Of a DNA stretch of 64,000 nt, positions 48,765 through 57,580 are shown piece by piece. Every line of letters begins with the position of its first letter. Position 1 is the stretch's first letter. The stretch comes from Marinobacter azerbaijanicus (lineage in GTDB: Bacteria; Pseudomonadota; Gammaproteobacteria; Pseudomonadales; Oleiphilaceae), in the NCBI RefSeq assembly GCF_030250645.1, contig NZ_JASSVS010000002.1:186001-250000 (forward strand), read 5' to 3'. The notes under the pieces were generated by a model. It was given only the letters and a program-made list of their open reading frames with translations, had not been told where the DNA came from and made no database searches. Made by a program: the position numbers and the translations under genes.

Positions 48765-49385
48765 TTAAATGGCAGGTCCAGACAACCCGTTACTGGCAAG
48801 GTGAAAGGCGATCACCGCCATCATCGAACCGATAGCCCCGTCAATGAACCGCCATGCCATGGGGCTGGCCAGCCAGGGCGACAGCGCAGCACCGCCGAAG
48901 GCCAGCAGGCCGAACCACAATATCGAGGCACTGCTGGCTCCGGCCACAAATACTGCAGGGCTTTCCTGCTGGGCGCCGATGGCAGGAATCAAAAGCAAGG
49001 TGTCCAGATAGACCTGCGGATTCAGCAAGGTGACCGCCAGGGTGGTCAGCACCACCACCCGAAGGCTGGTAGCCGCCGATGCATCCGCACCCAGCCCTTT
49101 CCTCCCGGTGGCCACCTTGTAGAACGCGGCCAGTGCCAGCCAGCCCAGGAACACCACCCCCAGCCAGCGCAGAACATCCAGCGCTTCCGGTACGGCCATC
49201 AGCGCTGCGTTGACGCCGAACATACCGGCGGTGAACAGCAGAATGTCTGCTGTCATGCAGATGCCCGCGCTATACCAGTGGTGCTCACGGCGTATCGCCT
49301 GGCCCAGGATATAGGCGTTCTGTGCACCGATGGCGATGATAATCCCGCCACAAACGATTAACCCTGTCAGGTAACTTGTCAGCAT
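48765..49385 (-). CDS. LysE/ArgO family amino-acid exporter
   Basis: 206 aa, six hydrophobic segments. Family start GGIIIAIGAQNAYILGQAIRREH and VTLLNPQVYLDTLLLIP match LysE/ArgO. The divergent LysR gene is ArgP-like, and ArgP activates argO in E. coli, so arginine/lysine export is likely (inference from gene pair). Confidence 0.9.
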   Translation of the reverse strand: MLTSYLTGLIVCGGIIIAIGAQNAYILGQAIRREHHWYSAGICMTADILLFTAGMFGVNAALMAVPEALDVLRWLGVVFLGWLALAAFYKVATGRKGLGADASAATSLRVVVLTTLAVTLLNPQVYLDTLLLIPAIGAQQESPAVFVAGASSASILWFGLLAFGGAALSPWLASPMAWRFIDGAIGSMMAVIAFHLASNGLSGPAI

Positions 49386-49468
49386 TCTTACCTCCCGATC
49401 TGCTGGAAGCTTACTTGGGGATAGCTATACTTAAAAATCATAAACCTTATATCCCATGAATTTTTCTT

Positions 49469-50359
49469 ATGCTGGACTACAAACTGCTTCAAGCACTGGC
49501 TGCGGTTATCGAAAATGGCGGATTCGAGCGTGCCGGCGAGATACTCGGGCTGACCCAGTCCGCCGTATCGCAACGCATCAAGTCGCTGGAAGTGCGCCTA
49601 GGCCAGCCGGTACTGGTCAGGCATCCGGAGCTGCGGGCAACACCAGCCGGTAACAAACTGCTCAACCACTTCCAGCAGGTGCAACTGCTGGAACGGGATC
49701 TCCGCAAAACTATTCCCGCCCTCGCCGAGGACACAACGCGACTGCGGGTTGCCATCAACGCTGACAGTCTGGCCACCTGGTGGGCCTCCGTCGTCGGCGA
49801 CTTCTGCAGCCGCGAAGGCGTGCTGCTGGATCTGGTGGTTGAAGACCAGGATGTCGGCCTGAAACGCATGCGTGACGGTGACGTGGCGGCCTGCCTTTGC
49901 AGCAGCAGTCAGCCTGTGGCCGGAGGACGATGCGTGGCTCTTGGTGACATGGTCTATATGCCGCTTGCTACACCGCAATACATTCACCGCTTCTTCCCCA
50001 ACGGCATTACCCCGGACGCCTTTGCCTCCTCACCAGCCATTGTGTTTGGCCCCAATGACCAGCTACAGCATCGTTTCATGGCCGGTTGCGGCTATCACGG
50101 GCGTTTTCCCTATCACCTGTGCCCCTCGTCCGAAGGGTTCGTTCAACTTGCCATGGCCGGCATGGGCTACGGTATGATTCCGGCTATTCAGGCCCGAAAA
50201 TGGCTGGACGAAGGCAGCCTCGTCAATCTGGCTCCGGGTCATGAGCTGGCAGTGCCACTTTACTGGCACTTCTGGCGCCACAGCGGAGCATTACTCCAGC
50301 GCCTCACCACCACCCTTGAAGAGGCCTTCACACCCAACAACGGAATACTCCATGGATGA
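49469..50359 (+). CDS. argP: LysR-family regulator, ArgP-like
   Basis: 296 aa. LysR helix-turn-helix at residues 1-60 (MLDYKLLQALAAVIENGGFERAGEILGLTQSAVSQRIKSLE) with the order and wording of ArgP/IciA proteins, then an effector domain (GKK-free, with DQDVGLKRMRDGDVAACLC and PSSEGFVQLAMAGMGYGMIPA). Divergent from the LysE exporter (83-nt gap). It would sense lysine/arginine. Its stop overlaps the next gene by 8 nt. Confidence 0.85.
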   Translation: MLDYKLLQALAAVIENGGFERAGEILGLTQSAVSQRIKSLEVRLGQPVLVRHPELRATPAGNKLLNHFQQVQLLERDLRKTIPALAEDTTRLRVAINADSLATWWASVVGDFCSREGVLLDLVVEDQDVGLKRMRDGDVAACLCSSSQPVAGGRCVALGDMVYMPLATPQYIHRFFPNGITPDAFASSPAIVFGPNDQLQHRFMAGCGYHGRFPYHLCPSSEGFVQLAMAGMGYGMIPAIQARKWLDEGSLVNLAPGHELAVPLYWHFWRHSGALLQRLTTTLEEAFTPNNGILHG

Positions 50360-51632
50360 AGTGACGAGCCAGTTTATTGTTAACAACCAGACCACCCTGA
50401 ACCTGGCCATTGCCCTCCTGCTTGGGGGCATCATCGGTCTGGAGCGTGGCTGGGATGCCCGGGAGCAGGCGTCCGGTGAGCGAATTGCCGGCATTCGCAC
50501 CTTCGCCCTGATTGGTCTGCTTGGAGGTGTCGCCGCACTACTGGCAAAGGAAGTCACCGAATGGGCATTTCCGGTACTACTCATCAGCGTAGTGGCCATT
50601 GCCCTCGTGGCTTTCAGTGAACGTCTGTCCCACATCCGCAATTTCAGCATCACCGGCACCATCGGCATGGTGCTCACTTTCTGTTATGGCGCAATTGCAG
50701 TGGCTGTGGACCCGGCCATCGCTACCGGCGGCGCCGTGGTTACCGCACTGATTCTGGATAACAAGAAGGAAATTCACGGGCTGGTCGAAAAACTACAGGC
50801 CCATGAGCTGGACGCAGCGCTGAAACTGTTGGTTATTTCGGTGGTAATGCTGCCACTACTACCCAATGAAGACCTGGGCCCCGGTGGCGTTCTCAATCCC
50901 CGGGAAATCTGGTGGATGGTGGTGCTGATTGCCTCGGTGTCCTTCGTCGGCTACTTTGCCATCCGTCTGGCTGGCACCAGCAAGGGTATTCTGTTTACCA
51001 GCCTGTTCGCAGGGCTGAGTTCATCAACGGCCCTGACTCTCCACTACGCCCGGCAATCCAATCTCTCGCCAGACGTCAGTCCACAGTTTGCCAGCGGCAT
51101 TCTCATCGCCTGCGGCACCATGTTTCCCCGCATCCTGATTTACTGTGCCCTGATCAACCCTGCGCTGTTACCGAGGCTGGTGTGGCCAGTGGCGGTAATG
51201 ACGCTTCTTCTGTACTTGCCAGCACTCATTATCTGGCAGCGCAACCGGGGTCGTCTGGAAGTGAGCCGCCCGGAACTGACCCAGAACCCGCTGGACCTGA
51301 AGTCAGCTCTGGTCTTCGGCGTGTTACTGGTGGCCATCCTGCTGCTGGGCGAATTCCTGCAGGAGTGGCTGGGTGACCTTGGGATCTACATGCTGGCCGC
51401 GACATCCGGCGTTGCGGACGTAGACGCCATCACCCTGTCCCTTACGCGAATGTCCCAGGACTCCCTGGCTCTGCAGACGGCTGTCATCGGGATTGTTATT
51501 GCAGCGGCTACCAATAACCTGGTGAAATCAGGCATTGCTGGCGCCATCGGTCGGAAAGAGCTGGGCATGAGGGTTGCTGGCCCCATGATGCTGTCCCTGG
51601 TCGCGGGGCTGGCAGTTGCCTGGCTGCAATAA
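50352..51632 (+). CDS. MgtC/SapB family membrane protein with DUF4010
   Basis: 426 aa from ATG 50352, which sits 8 nt inside the argP stop (ATGGATGA). N-terminal MgtC-like four-helix part (LLLGGIIGLERGWDAREQASGERIAGIRTFALIG, SHIRNFSITGTIG) and a C-terminal DUF4010 membrane part (TSLFAGLSSSTALTLHYAR; TSGVADVDAITLSL). About 12 membrane segments. Role unknown; MgtC domains are linked to magnesium stress. Confidence 0.85.
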   Translation: MDEVTSQFIVNNQTTLNLAIALLLGGIIGLERGWDAREQASGERIAGIRTFALIGLLGGVAALLAKEVTEWAFPVLLISVVAIALVAFSERLSHIRNFSITGTIGMVLTFCYGAIAVAVDPAIATGGAVVTALILDNKKEIHGLVEKLQAHELDAALKLLVISVVMLPLLPNEDLGPGGVLNPREIWWMVVLIASVSFVGYFAIRLAGTSKGILFTSLFAGLSSSTALTLHYARQSNLSPDVSPQFASGILIACGTMFPRILIYCALINPALLPRLVWPVAVMTLLLYLPALIIWQRNRGRLEVSRPELTQNPLDLKSALVFGVLLVAILLLGEFLQEWLGDLGIYMLAATSGVADVDAITLSLTRMSQDSLALQTAVIGIVIAAATNNLVKSGIAGAIGRKELGMRVAGPMMLSLVAGLAVAWLQ

Positions 51633-51638
51633 CGCCAG

Positions 51639-52289
51639 TTAGCGCGCTCGTCTGAAGGTCAGGTTGTAACGGCATGCGCCGGTTAACGGATGGTCCGCGG
51701 CTTTGAGCGTTAACACGCCGTGATACCGTAATCGAGCCGGGCCTCCCCAGACCACCACGTCTCCGTGCTCCAGCGGCACTCGCCCTGGCCGGTCGCTACG
51801 CCGCATGCCGCCGAACTGAAAGGTCACAGGCGTGCCCAGGGACACCGACACAATAGGCTGGTCAAAATCCTTTTCGTTCCGGTCCTGGTGCAGCCCCATT
51901 CTGGCGCCAGGCAAATAACGGTTTATCAGACAGGAGTCCGGTTCAAACTCGGCATAACCGGCCTTCAGGGCAGCGTCGGCTGCCAGGATGCGAAACAGTG
52001 CCGGCATGTTTGACCAGGGGGCTCCCGAAACCGGGTCCTGCTGTTGATAGCGATACCCCTTCGCATCCGTTACCCAGCCCCAGTCACCGCAACAGGTCAT
52101 GGCTACGGACATGGTATGGCCGCCCGGCGTCTGCATCTGTCGGAAAGGTGCCTGTCCGGCTACCCGTTCAATCTGCGCCAACAGTTCCGCACCACTTTCA
52201 CGGGCAAGTCCACGCAGCACAATGGCCCCCTCACAGATGGGTTCGGCCCGGGGTTCCGGTGGCGATTGATCAAAAAGATCCATGGTCAT
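51639..52289 (-). CDS. alkB: DNA oxidative demethylase AlkB
   Basis: 216 aa, same length as E. coli AlkB and closely similar throughout (GGHTMSVAMTCCGDWGW; SLGTPVTFQFGGMRR; LEHGDVVVWGG). Fe(II) ligands His134, Asp136, His190 and the 2-oxoglutarate-binding Arg in the final RYNLTFRRAR. It removes 1-methyladenine and 3-methylcytosine lesions. Divergent from djlA. Confidence 0.96.
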   Translation of the reverse strand: MTMDLFDQSPPEPRAEPICEGAIVLRGLARESGAELLAQIERVAGQAPFRQMQTPGGHTMSVAMTCCGDWGWVTDAKGYRYQQQDPVSGAPWSNMPALFRILAADAALKAGYAEFEPDSCLINRYLPGARMGLHQDRNEKDFDQPIVSVSLGTPVTFQFGGMRRSDRPGRVPLEHGDVVVWGGPARLRYHGVLTLKAADHPLTGACRYNLTFRRAR

Positions 52290-52407
52290 GATGTTTTCAC
52301 CCTACTTACTGAAATGAAAATTCATCCATTGCTACGGCTAGTCTGCGAATTCTCTCCTGAAACCCGTATACTTTGCGCAGTTTTACACACTTGAGAAGGA
52401 CTCTGTC

Positions 52408-53193
52408 ATGTTCGGCCTGTTTATCGGCGGTTTAATCGGCTACCTGTTTGGCCGCTTTCCCGGGTTATTGATCGGTGCAGTCGCGGGGGTACTTTTAACC
52501 CGTTACATCAAGAGCCGCCTGTGGCAGAAATTGCGTAACGTACAGACGGATTTTCTGGAATCCGTGTTTGCGGTGATGGGCGCCCTGTGCAAAGCCGATG
52601 GCGTGGTTACCCGGGACGAAATAAAGGTAGCCGAAGGCCTGTTCGACCGCTTCCGCCTTTCCGGTGAAAGCCGGGAACGCGCCAAGGCCGCCTTCAACCG
52701 TGGCAAAGCCAACGATTTTGATCTGGACGCGGAACTGCAGCACTTCCTGCGGGTGAGCGGGCGCCAGCCTGCGTTGCTACAGATGTTCCTTCAGGTACAG
52801 GTATCCGCGGTTGCCGCTGATGGGGTGGTGCACCCCGCCGAACATGAAATGCTGGTGCGTATTGCCCGCGGCCTGGGGCTGCCCGAAGCTCAGGTGGACC
52901 AGCTGGAAGCCATGCTGCGGGGGGCTCACGCCGGCCAGACCGGTGGTGCAGGCCAGGCCTCATCCGCCAGCCAGATTGAGGATGCCTACAAGGCGCTGGG
53001 GGTGTCTCCCTCGGCAAGTGATGCGGAGATCAAGAAGGCCTATCGCAAGCTGATGAGTGAAAACCATCCTGACAAGCTGGCCGGGCGCGGCATGCCCGAG
53101 AGCATGCGGGAGATGGCGGAAGAACGCACCCGAGAGATCAGCCATGCCTACGATGTGGTCAAGGAAGCCCGTAAACAATCCTCCGCGGAATAA
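52408..53193 (+). CDS. djlA: Membrane-anchored DnaJ-like co-chaperone DjlA
   Basis: 261 aa. N-terminal membrane helix ([26 protein letters not shown]), TerB-like central domain (about 45-150) and a C-terminal J domain (about 190-261) with the HPD motif in [10 protein letters not shown]. It stimulates DnaK at the inner membrane. Convergent with the methyltransferase-like gene. Confidence 0.95.
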   Translation: MFGLFIGGLIGYLFGRFPGLLIGAVAGVLLTRYIKSRLWQKLRNVQTDFLESVFAVMGALCKADGVVTRDEIKVAEGLFDRFRLSGESRERAKAAFNRGKANDFDLDAELQHFLRVSGRQPALLQMFLQVQVSAVAADGVVHPAEHEMLVRIARGLGLPEAQVDQLEAMLRGAHAGQTGGAGQASSASQIEDAYKALGVSPSASDAEIKKAYRKLMSENHPDKLAGRGMPESMREMAEERTREISHAYDVVKEARKQSSAE

Positions 53194-53200
53194 AACCGGT

Positions 53201-53827
53201 TCAGAGCCAGCGCGACACCCGCCTGCGATAGGCCTCGTAGGCATCACCAAACACGTGGGAGAGTGCCTTTTCCTCTATCCTCGCCTGTCGCATCAACACT
53301 GTCACACCAGCAATCAGGCATACCAGGGAAAATACTGAGGGCAGAGCCAGGAAAAACCCCAGCTGACCCAACATGACCGTCATGAACACCGGGTTACGGC
53401 TGCGACTGTAGGGGCCGCCGGTGATCAGATGGCGATCCTGTCCGGGATCGACGCCAGAGCGCCAGTCCTCATGCATGTAGGCCTGCAGGTAATTGACCAG
53501 GCTGAAAGACAGCAACAGAAGTACCATCCCCGTTATCAGTACCGGCCCATGATACAGCGAGCTGAACACCCCCAGCCACGGGTCTATATCCACAAAGATA
53601 CGCAGCACAACTACCGCAAGAATCAGGGTACGGAAGACATTGAAAATATGCCGGTGCCACCAGCCTGCGGACGCTTTCTTACCGTAGTTGATAAACGAGA
53701 AACCCATTCTTGCTGAAAGGCCAAGGCTCCGGCAGGTGAACTGCAGGCCGATCATCAGGAAGAAAATACCGAGGAAATAACGGACAAGTGGCTCGGCGAA
53801 CGTGTCAAAAGTATTCAGAGCTAGCAT
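53201..53827 (-). CDS. Isoprenylcysteine/phospholipid methyltransferase-like membrane protein
   Basis: 208 aa from ATG 53827; GTG at 53836 is an alternative start. About five hydrophobic segments and the C-terminal PEMT/ICMT box (LITGGPYSRSRNPVFMTVMLGQLGFFLA and EEKALSHVFGDAYEAYRRRV). Such enzymes methylate lipids or prenylcysteine with S-adenosylmethionine; substrate unknown. Confidence 0.8.
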   Translation of the reverse strand: MLALNTFDTFAEPLVRYFLGIFFLMIGLQFTCRSLGLSARMGFSFINYGKKASAGWWHRHIFNVFRTLILAVVVLRIFVDIDPWLGVFSSLYHGPVLITGMVLLLLSFSLVNYLQAYMHEDWRSGVDPGQDRHLITGGPYSRSRNPVFMTVMLGQLGFFLALPSVFSLVCLIAGVTVLMRQARIEEKALSHVFGDAYEAYRRRVSRWL

Positions 53828-54003
53828 TAATTTCACTTACTGCGATGATTGTACCCAGAACCAAGCTTATAGCCTGTCAAGGATGCTGAAAACCGATTTT
53901 TTCCTTTTGTGCGCGCCCAAGCAATTTCCTGATATGACATATCGTCACGTTTAAACTTTCTATACAGTGAACACAGTCCCGGAACTGACACGGAGTAACT
54001 GCC

Positions 54004-55476
54004 TTGACTGGACAACAACATCCACAGACCCTGCACACCTTCAGTGACGATCTGCTCGGGCAATACGACGCCACCGCACTGGCCGCACTGATTCGCGATG
54101 GCCATATCTCTCCGGACGAAGCCCTGGAAGCTACGCTGTCGAGGGCCAGGCTGGCCGAGCCCTTTATCCATGGCCTGGTCACCCCCATCCCTGACGAACG
54201 TAGCAAACCCATCGTGAAGGAAGCCGCGTCTGTGAAGACAGGTACCGGCACCTTTGCCGGTGTCCCTACAGTAATCAAAGACAACACTGACATAAAAGGA
54301 TTTCCCACCACACACGGCACTGCGGCTATTCGGCCCGATCAGGCGACTGGAACCAGCCCGTTTGCCCGTCAGTTGCTGGCTCAGGGCCTTGTCTGTTTCG
54401 GCAAAAGCACGCTGCCAGAGTTCGGTTTTAACGCGACCACGGAACCGGCCCACGATACCCCGACCCGCAACCCCTGGAACCTGCAATTCTCGGCTGGCGC
54501 ATCATCAGGGGGATCCGCAGTCATGGTAGCCGCCGGCGTTGTTCCCATTGCCCACGCCAACGATGGTGGCGGCTCCATCCGCATTCCTGCTGCCTGTTGC
54601 GGATTGGTGGGCCTGAAGCCGACCCGTGGTCGACTGATCGACAACGACGCGGCAAAATCACTGCCCATCAATATCGTCAGCGATGGCGTGGTCACCCGCA
54701 GCGTCAGGGACACAGCGAACTTCTATTCCGCAGCAGAGCATTATTTCCGGAACCCGAAACTACCGCCTATCGGTAAGGTGGAAGGGCCGTCCGCACGCTC
54801 GCTGAAGATTGGCCTGGTCATGGATTCCATTAACGGCCACCCAACAGACACAGCCACCCGGGAGGCGGTTGAATCCACGGCACGGGCCCTGGAAAAGCTG
54901 GGACACACAGTAGAGCCGGTGGACGTCCCCGTTGCGTCATCCTTTCCGGAGGACTTTGCACTCTACTGGGGAATGCTCGCGTTCGGGGTTCGCTCCAATG
55001 GAAGGCGGCTGATTCATCCGAGCTTCGACAAGTCACGGGTGGATGGTTTGACGCTGGGGCTGGACAAAGCATTCAGAAAGCAGTTCTACAGGCTGCCGGC
55101 TACCCTGTGGCGACTGCACCGGTCCCATCATGATTATGCCCGGGCCATGGCAGGTTATGATGCAGTGCTTACGCCGGTGCTTGGACACACAACGCCGGAA
55201 ATCGGCTATCTGAGCCCAACAGTGGATTTCGACAGCTTGTTCGACCGCCTTACCCGCTACGTGAGTTTTACTCCGCTGGCAAACGCCACTGGCGCTCCTG
55301 CCATCGCATTGCCAGCCAACCTGAATCACCACAACCTGCCCGTTTCCGTCCAGTTAATGGGGCGCCACGGTGGCGAACGGACGCTGCTGGAGTTGGCCTT
55401 TGCCCTGGAGGACGCCATGGACTGGCCAAAAATCGACGGAGAACACATTCAGGTGCCTGCTGGAGCCACCTCCTGA
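54004..55476 (+). CDS. Amidase signature family hydrolase, TTG start
   Basis: 490 aa from TTG 54004 (GGAG upstream). Catalytic triad Lys92 (IKDNTD), Ser168 in GASSGGS, and Ser191 in GGGSIRIPAACC. Hydrolyses amides such as carboxamides; the substrate cannot be read from sequence. Its 3' end overlaps the diguanylate cyclase gene by 28 nt on the opposite strand. Confidence 0.85.
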   Translation: MTGQQHPQTLHTFSDDLLGQYDATALAALIRDGHISPDEALEATLSRARLAEPFIHGLVTPIPDERSKPIVKEAASVKTGTGTFAGVPTVIKDNTDIKGFPTTHGTAAIRPDQATGTSPFARQLLAQGLVCFGKSTLPEFGFNATTEPAHDTPTRNPWNLQFSAGASSGGSAVMVAAGVVPIAHANDGGGSIRIPAACCGLVGLKPTRGRLIDNDAAKSLPINIVSDGVVTRSVRDTANFYSAAEHYFRNPKLPPIGKVEGPSARSLKIGLVMDSINGHPTDTATREAVESTARALEKLGHTVEPVDVPVASSFPEDFALYWGMLAFGVRSNGRRLIHPSFDKSRVDGLTLGLDKAFRKQFYRLPATLWRLHRSHHDYARAMAGYDAVLTPVLGHTTPEIGYLSPTVDFDSLFDRLTRYVSFTPLANATGAPAIALPANLNHHNLPVSVQLMGRHGGERTLLELAFALEDAMDWPKIDGEHIQVPAGATS

Positions 55477-57329
55477 ACTGGCGGAAGCTTACTGGCAACC
55501 ACCTGGTTCCGTCCTCGCTCCTTGGCTTCGTAGAGCGCTCCGTCTGCCCAGCAGAAGATGGTCTTGGTGGCGTCGGCTTCGTTGGGGCAGTTCGAGCACA
55601 CACCGATGCTCACGGTCAGATGCAGTACTTCGTCCGATATCCGGAACCCGGTTTTCTCAATCTCCTGACGGATTTTTTCAGCAACCCTCAAGGCCCCCTC
55701 CTCAGGCGTATCCGGTAACAGAACCACAAACTCCTCGCCGCCGTATCTGGCGGCCAGATCCTCGGGCCGGGTAACGTATCGGTGGATACAGTCGGCAACC
55801 ATCTGAAGGCAATCGTCACCCACCAGGTGGCCATAAGTGTCATTGAACGTTTTAAAGTGGTCGATATCCAGCAACAACAGCGAGAGCGGTTGACCAAACC
55901 GGTACGCCTTTACCACTGCAGAGCTGAACACCCGATCAAAATGGCCCCGATTCTTGAGGCCGGTCAACGCATCCGTGGAGCTGAGCTCCCGCAACTGTTC
56001 GTTGAGGGACTCAAGATCCCGGGTACGCTCGTGTACTCTCTGCTCGAGCAGCGTGTTGGCTTCCTGCTGGACACGAAGGGATTCCTCCTGCGCCATTCGC
56101 GCTTTGCGCTCTTCCTGAAGCAACCGCTGCTGAGCCTCAAAAGCACACTTTTTCTCCTTGTTGAGCCGGTCTGCCAGGGCCAGCGACAATAGGATGACGC
56201 CAATGGCGGAACCTACCTGGGTCGCGTTTTCCGTTAGCAGGTTTCGGGGCAACATGGTGAATTTGCTGAGGGCCAGAACGATTCCGCCAAACAGCATGAA
56301 CACCCAGGCAAGCGCATAATAACGGGCAGCGGGATCCTTCTTGATCCAGCGCACAATGCTCAGTACCAGCATGGTGGTGCACCCGAGGAAGGCCACCAGA
56401 ATGGTAGGCAGGATCATCAGCCGATACGGAACCAGTATCCCGGCTGCCGCCATCAGCCCGGCAACAATCATCAGTGACGCCGTCAGTCGATTCAGTATCG
56501 GGTGATTCCGGCGGGTCACATTGATAAATCGAATGCTGAAAGCCCCCCCGAAAAAGACGACAAGATTGAGAAATACAATAATCGCCTGGTCGTTCCAGCG
56601 GGTGGCTTCGGGCCACAGATACTGGAAGCTGACACCATGCAGGCTAGCCAGGAACAGGGGCATGGCCGATATATAACCAACGTAATAGAGAAAGCTGCGC
56701 TCTCCCACTGCCATGTAGACAAACAGGTTGTAAAGAATCATCACCAGTACAATGCCAAAGTAGATACCTTCAAACATGCTGCGGGACTGCTCCGCCACGT
56801 AATAGGCGTCCTGATCCCAGAGTGTCAGCGGAACCTGCATGGAGCTGGTGGTGTCGATTCGGAGGTAAACGGAAACGTTCCCGTCAGTCGGCAGTGAGAG
56901 CGGCACAAGAAAATTACGATGATAGATCAGACGATCGTAGAACGGTTTCTTGTCTCCCAGAAAGTGCCGCTCAGTCATTTTGCCATCATCAATCAGATAG
57001 ACTTCGATGTGGTCCAGCACCGGGTAGCCGATTTCCAGTAACAGGGGATCGGTGGCCTGACCCTGGTTCTCGATCTGGACCCGGAACCAGTACACATCAT
57101 CGCCATACCCAAGACTTACACTGTCCTTACCATTGCGTTGCCACTGGCTGTCAGGAAGCTCCCGCACCGAATCAAGGGAGGCAGGGCCGGAGGACTCCGG
57201 CCAGTATTCCACGAACGGGGATAGCTCCATGCGCCTGGAATGATCATCCCAGGTCGCCGGCTGGGCCAGGGCCAGCATGGGCAAGCCTGCAACAAGAACC
57301 AGCAACAACTGCACCAGAGTTCTATTCAA
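55449..57329 (-). CDS. Membrane diguanylate cyclase (7TM-DISM sensor + GGDEF)
   Basis: 626 aa. Signal peptide (about 1-22), 7TMR-DISM extracellular domain (about 28-170), seven-helix membrane part (about 185-390), coiled coil (about 390-450), and GGDEF domain. The active site is GGEEF at 530-534, and RPED lies five residues before it, giving an intact inhibitory I-site. It makes cyclic-di-GMP under feedback control; the sensed ligand (often a sugar or lipid) is unknown. Confidence 0.92.
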   Translation of the reverse strand: MNRTLVQLLLVLVAGLPMLALAQPATWDDHSRRMELSPFVEYWPESSGPASLDSVRELPDSQWQRNGKDSVSLGYGDDVYWFRVQIENQGQATDPLLLEIGYPVLDHIEVYLIDDGKMTERHFLGDKKPFYDRLIYHRNFLVPLSLPTDGNVSVYLRIDTTSSMQVPLTLWDQDAYYVAEQSRSMFEGIYFGIVLVMILYNLFVYMAVGERSFLYYVGYISAMPLFLASLHGVSFQYLWPEATRWNDQAIIVFLNLVVFFGGAFSIRFINVTRRNHPILNRLTASLMIVAGLMAAAGILVPYRLMILPTILVAFLGCTTMLVLSIVRWIKKDPAARYYALAWVFMLFGGIVLALSKFTMLPRNLLTENATQVGSAIGVILLSLALADRLNKEKKCAFEAQQRLLQEERKARMAQEESLRVQQEANTLLEQRVHERTRDLESLNEQLRELSSTDALTGLKNRGHFDRVFSSAVVKAYRFGQPLSLLLLDIDHFKTFNDTYGHLVGDDCLQMVADCIHRYVTRPEDLAARYGGEEFVVLLPDTPEEGALRVAEKIRQEIEKTGFRISDEVLHLTVSIGVCSNCPNEADATKTIFCWADGALYEAKERGRNQVVASKLPPVQEVAPAGT

Positions 57330-57580
57330 AAGTGGCCCCGCAGTGGAAGATGTCTATTTCGATCAAAGTCCGTCGGAGTATGACCCAGAAACAGGAACTT
57401 CGCCGTAAATACAAAAAAATGCTTCAATCGGACAACAAATCTTCACAGATTGACATTTTCCCGCAACGCCTCACCCTGAGCGTTGGACAGAGCGGCAGGC
57501 CGGTGCCAGTATATAATTAAGGAGCCAGGAACGACTCTGGCCAACCGCTCGCTTCCATTCATCACTGAAAGCCAGAGTTT
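57330..57580. other. Divergent promoter region of 251 nt between two c-di-GMP genes
   Basis: No gene seen. On the plus strand a perfect TATAAT lies at 57512-57517, but the nearest TTGGAC (57483-57488) is 23 nt away, so the -35 is not convincing. It must hold the starts of both transcripts. Confidence 0.5.
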
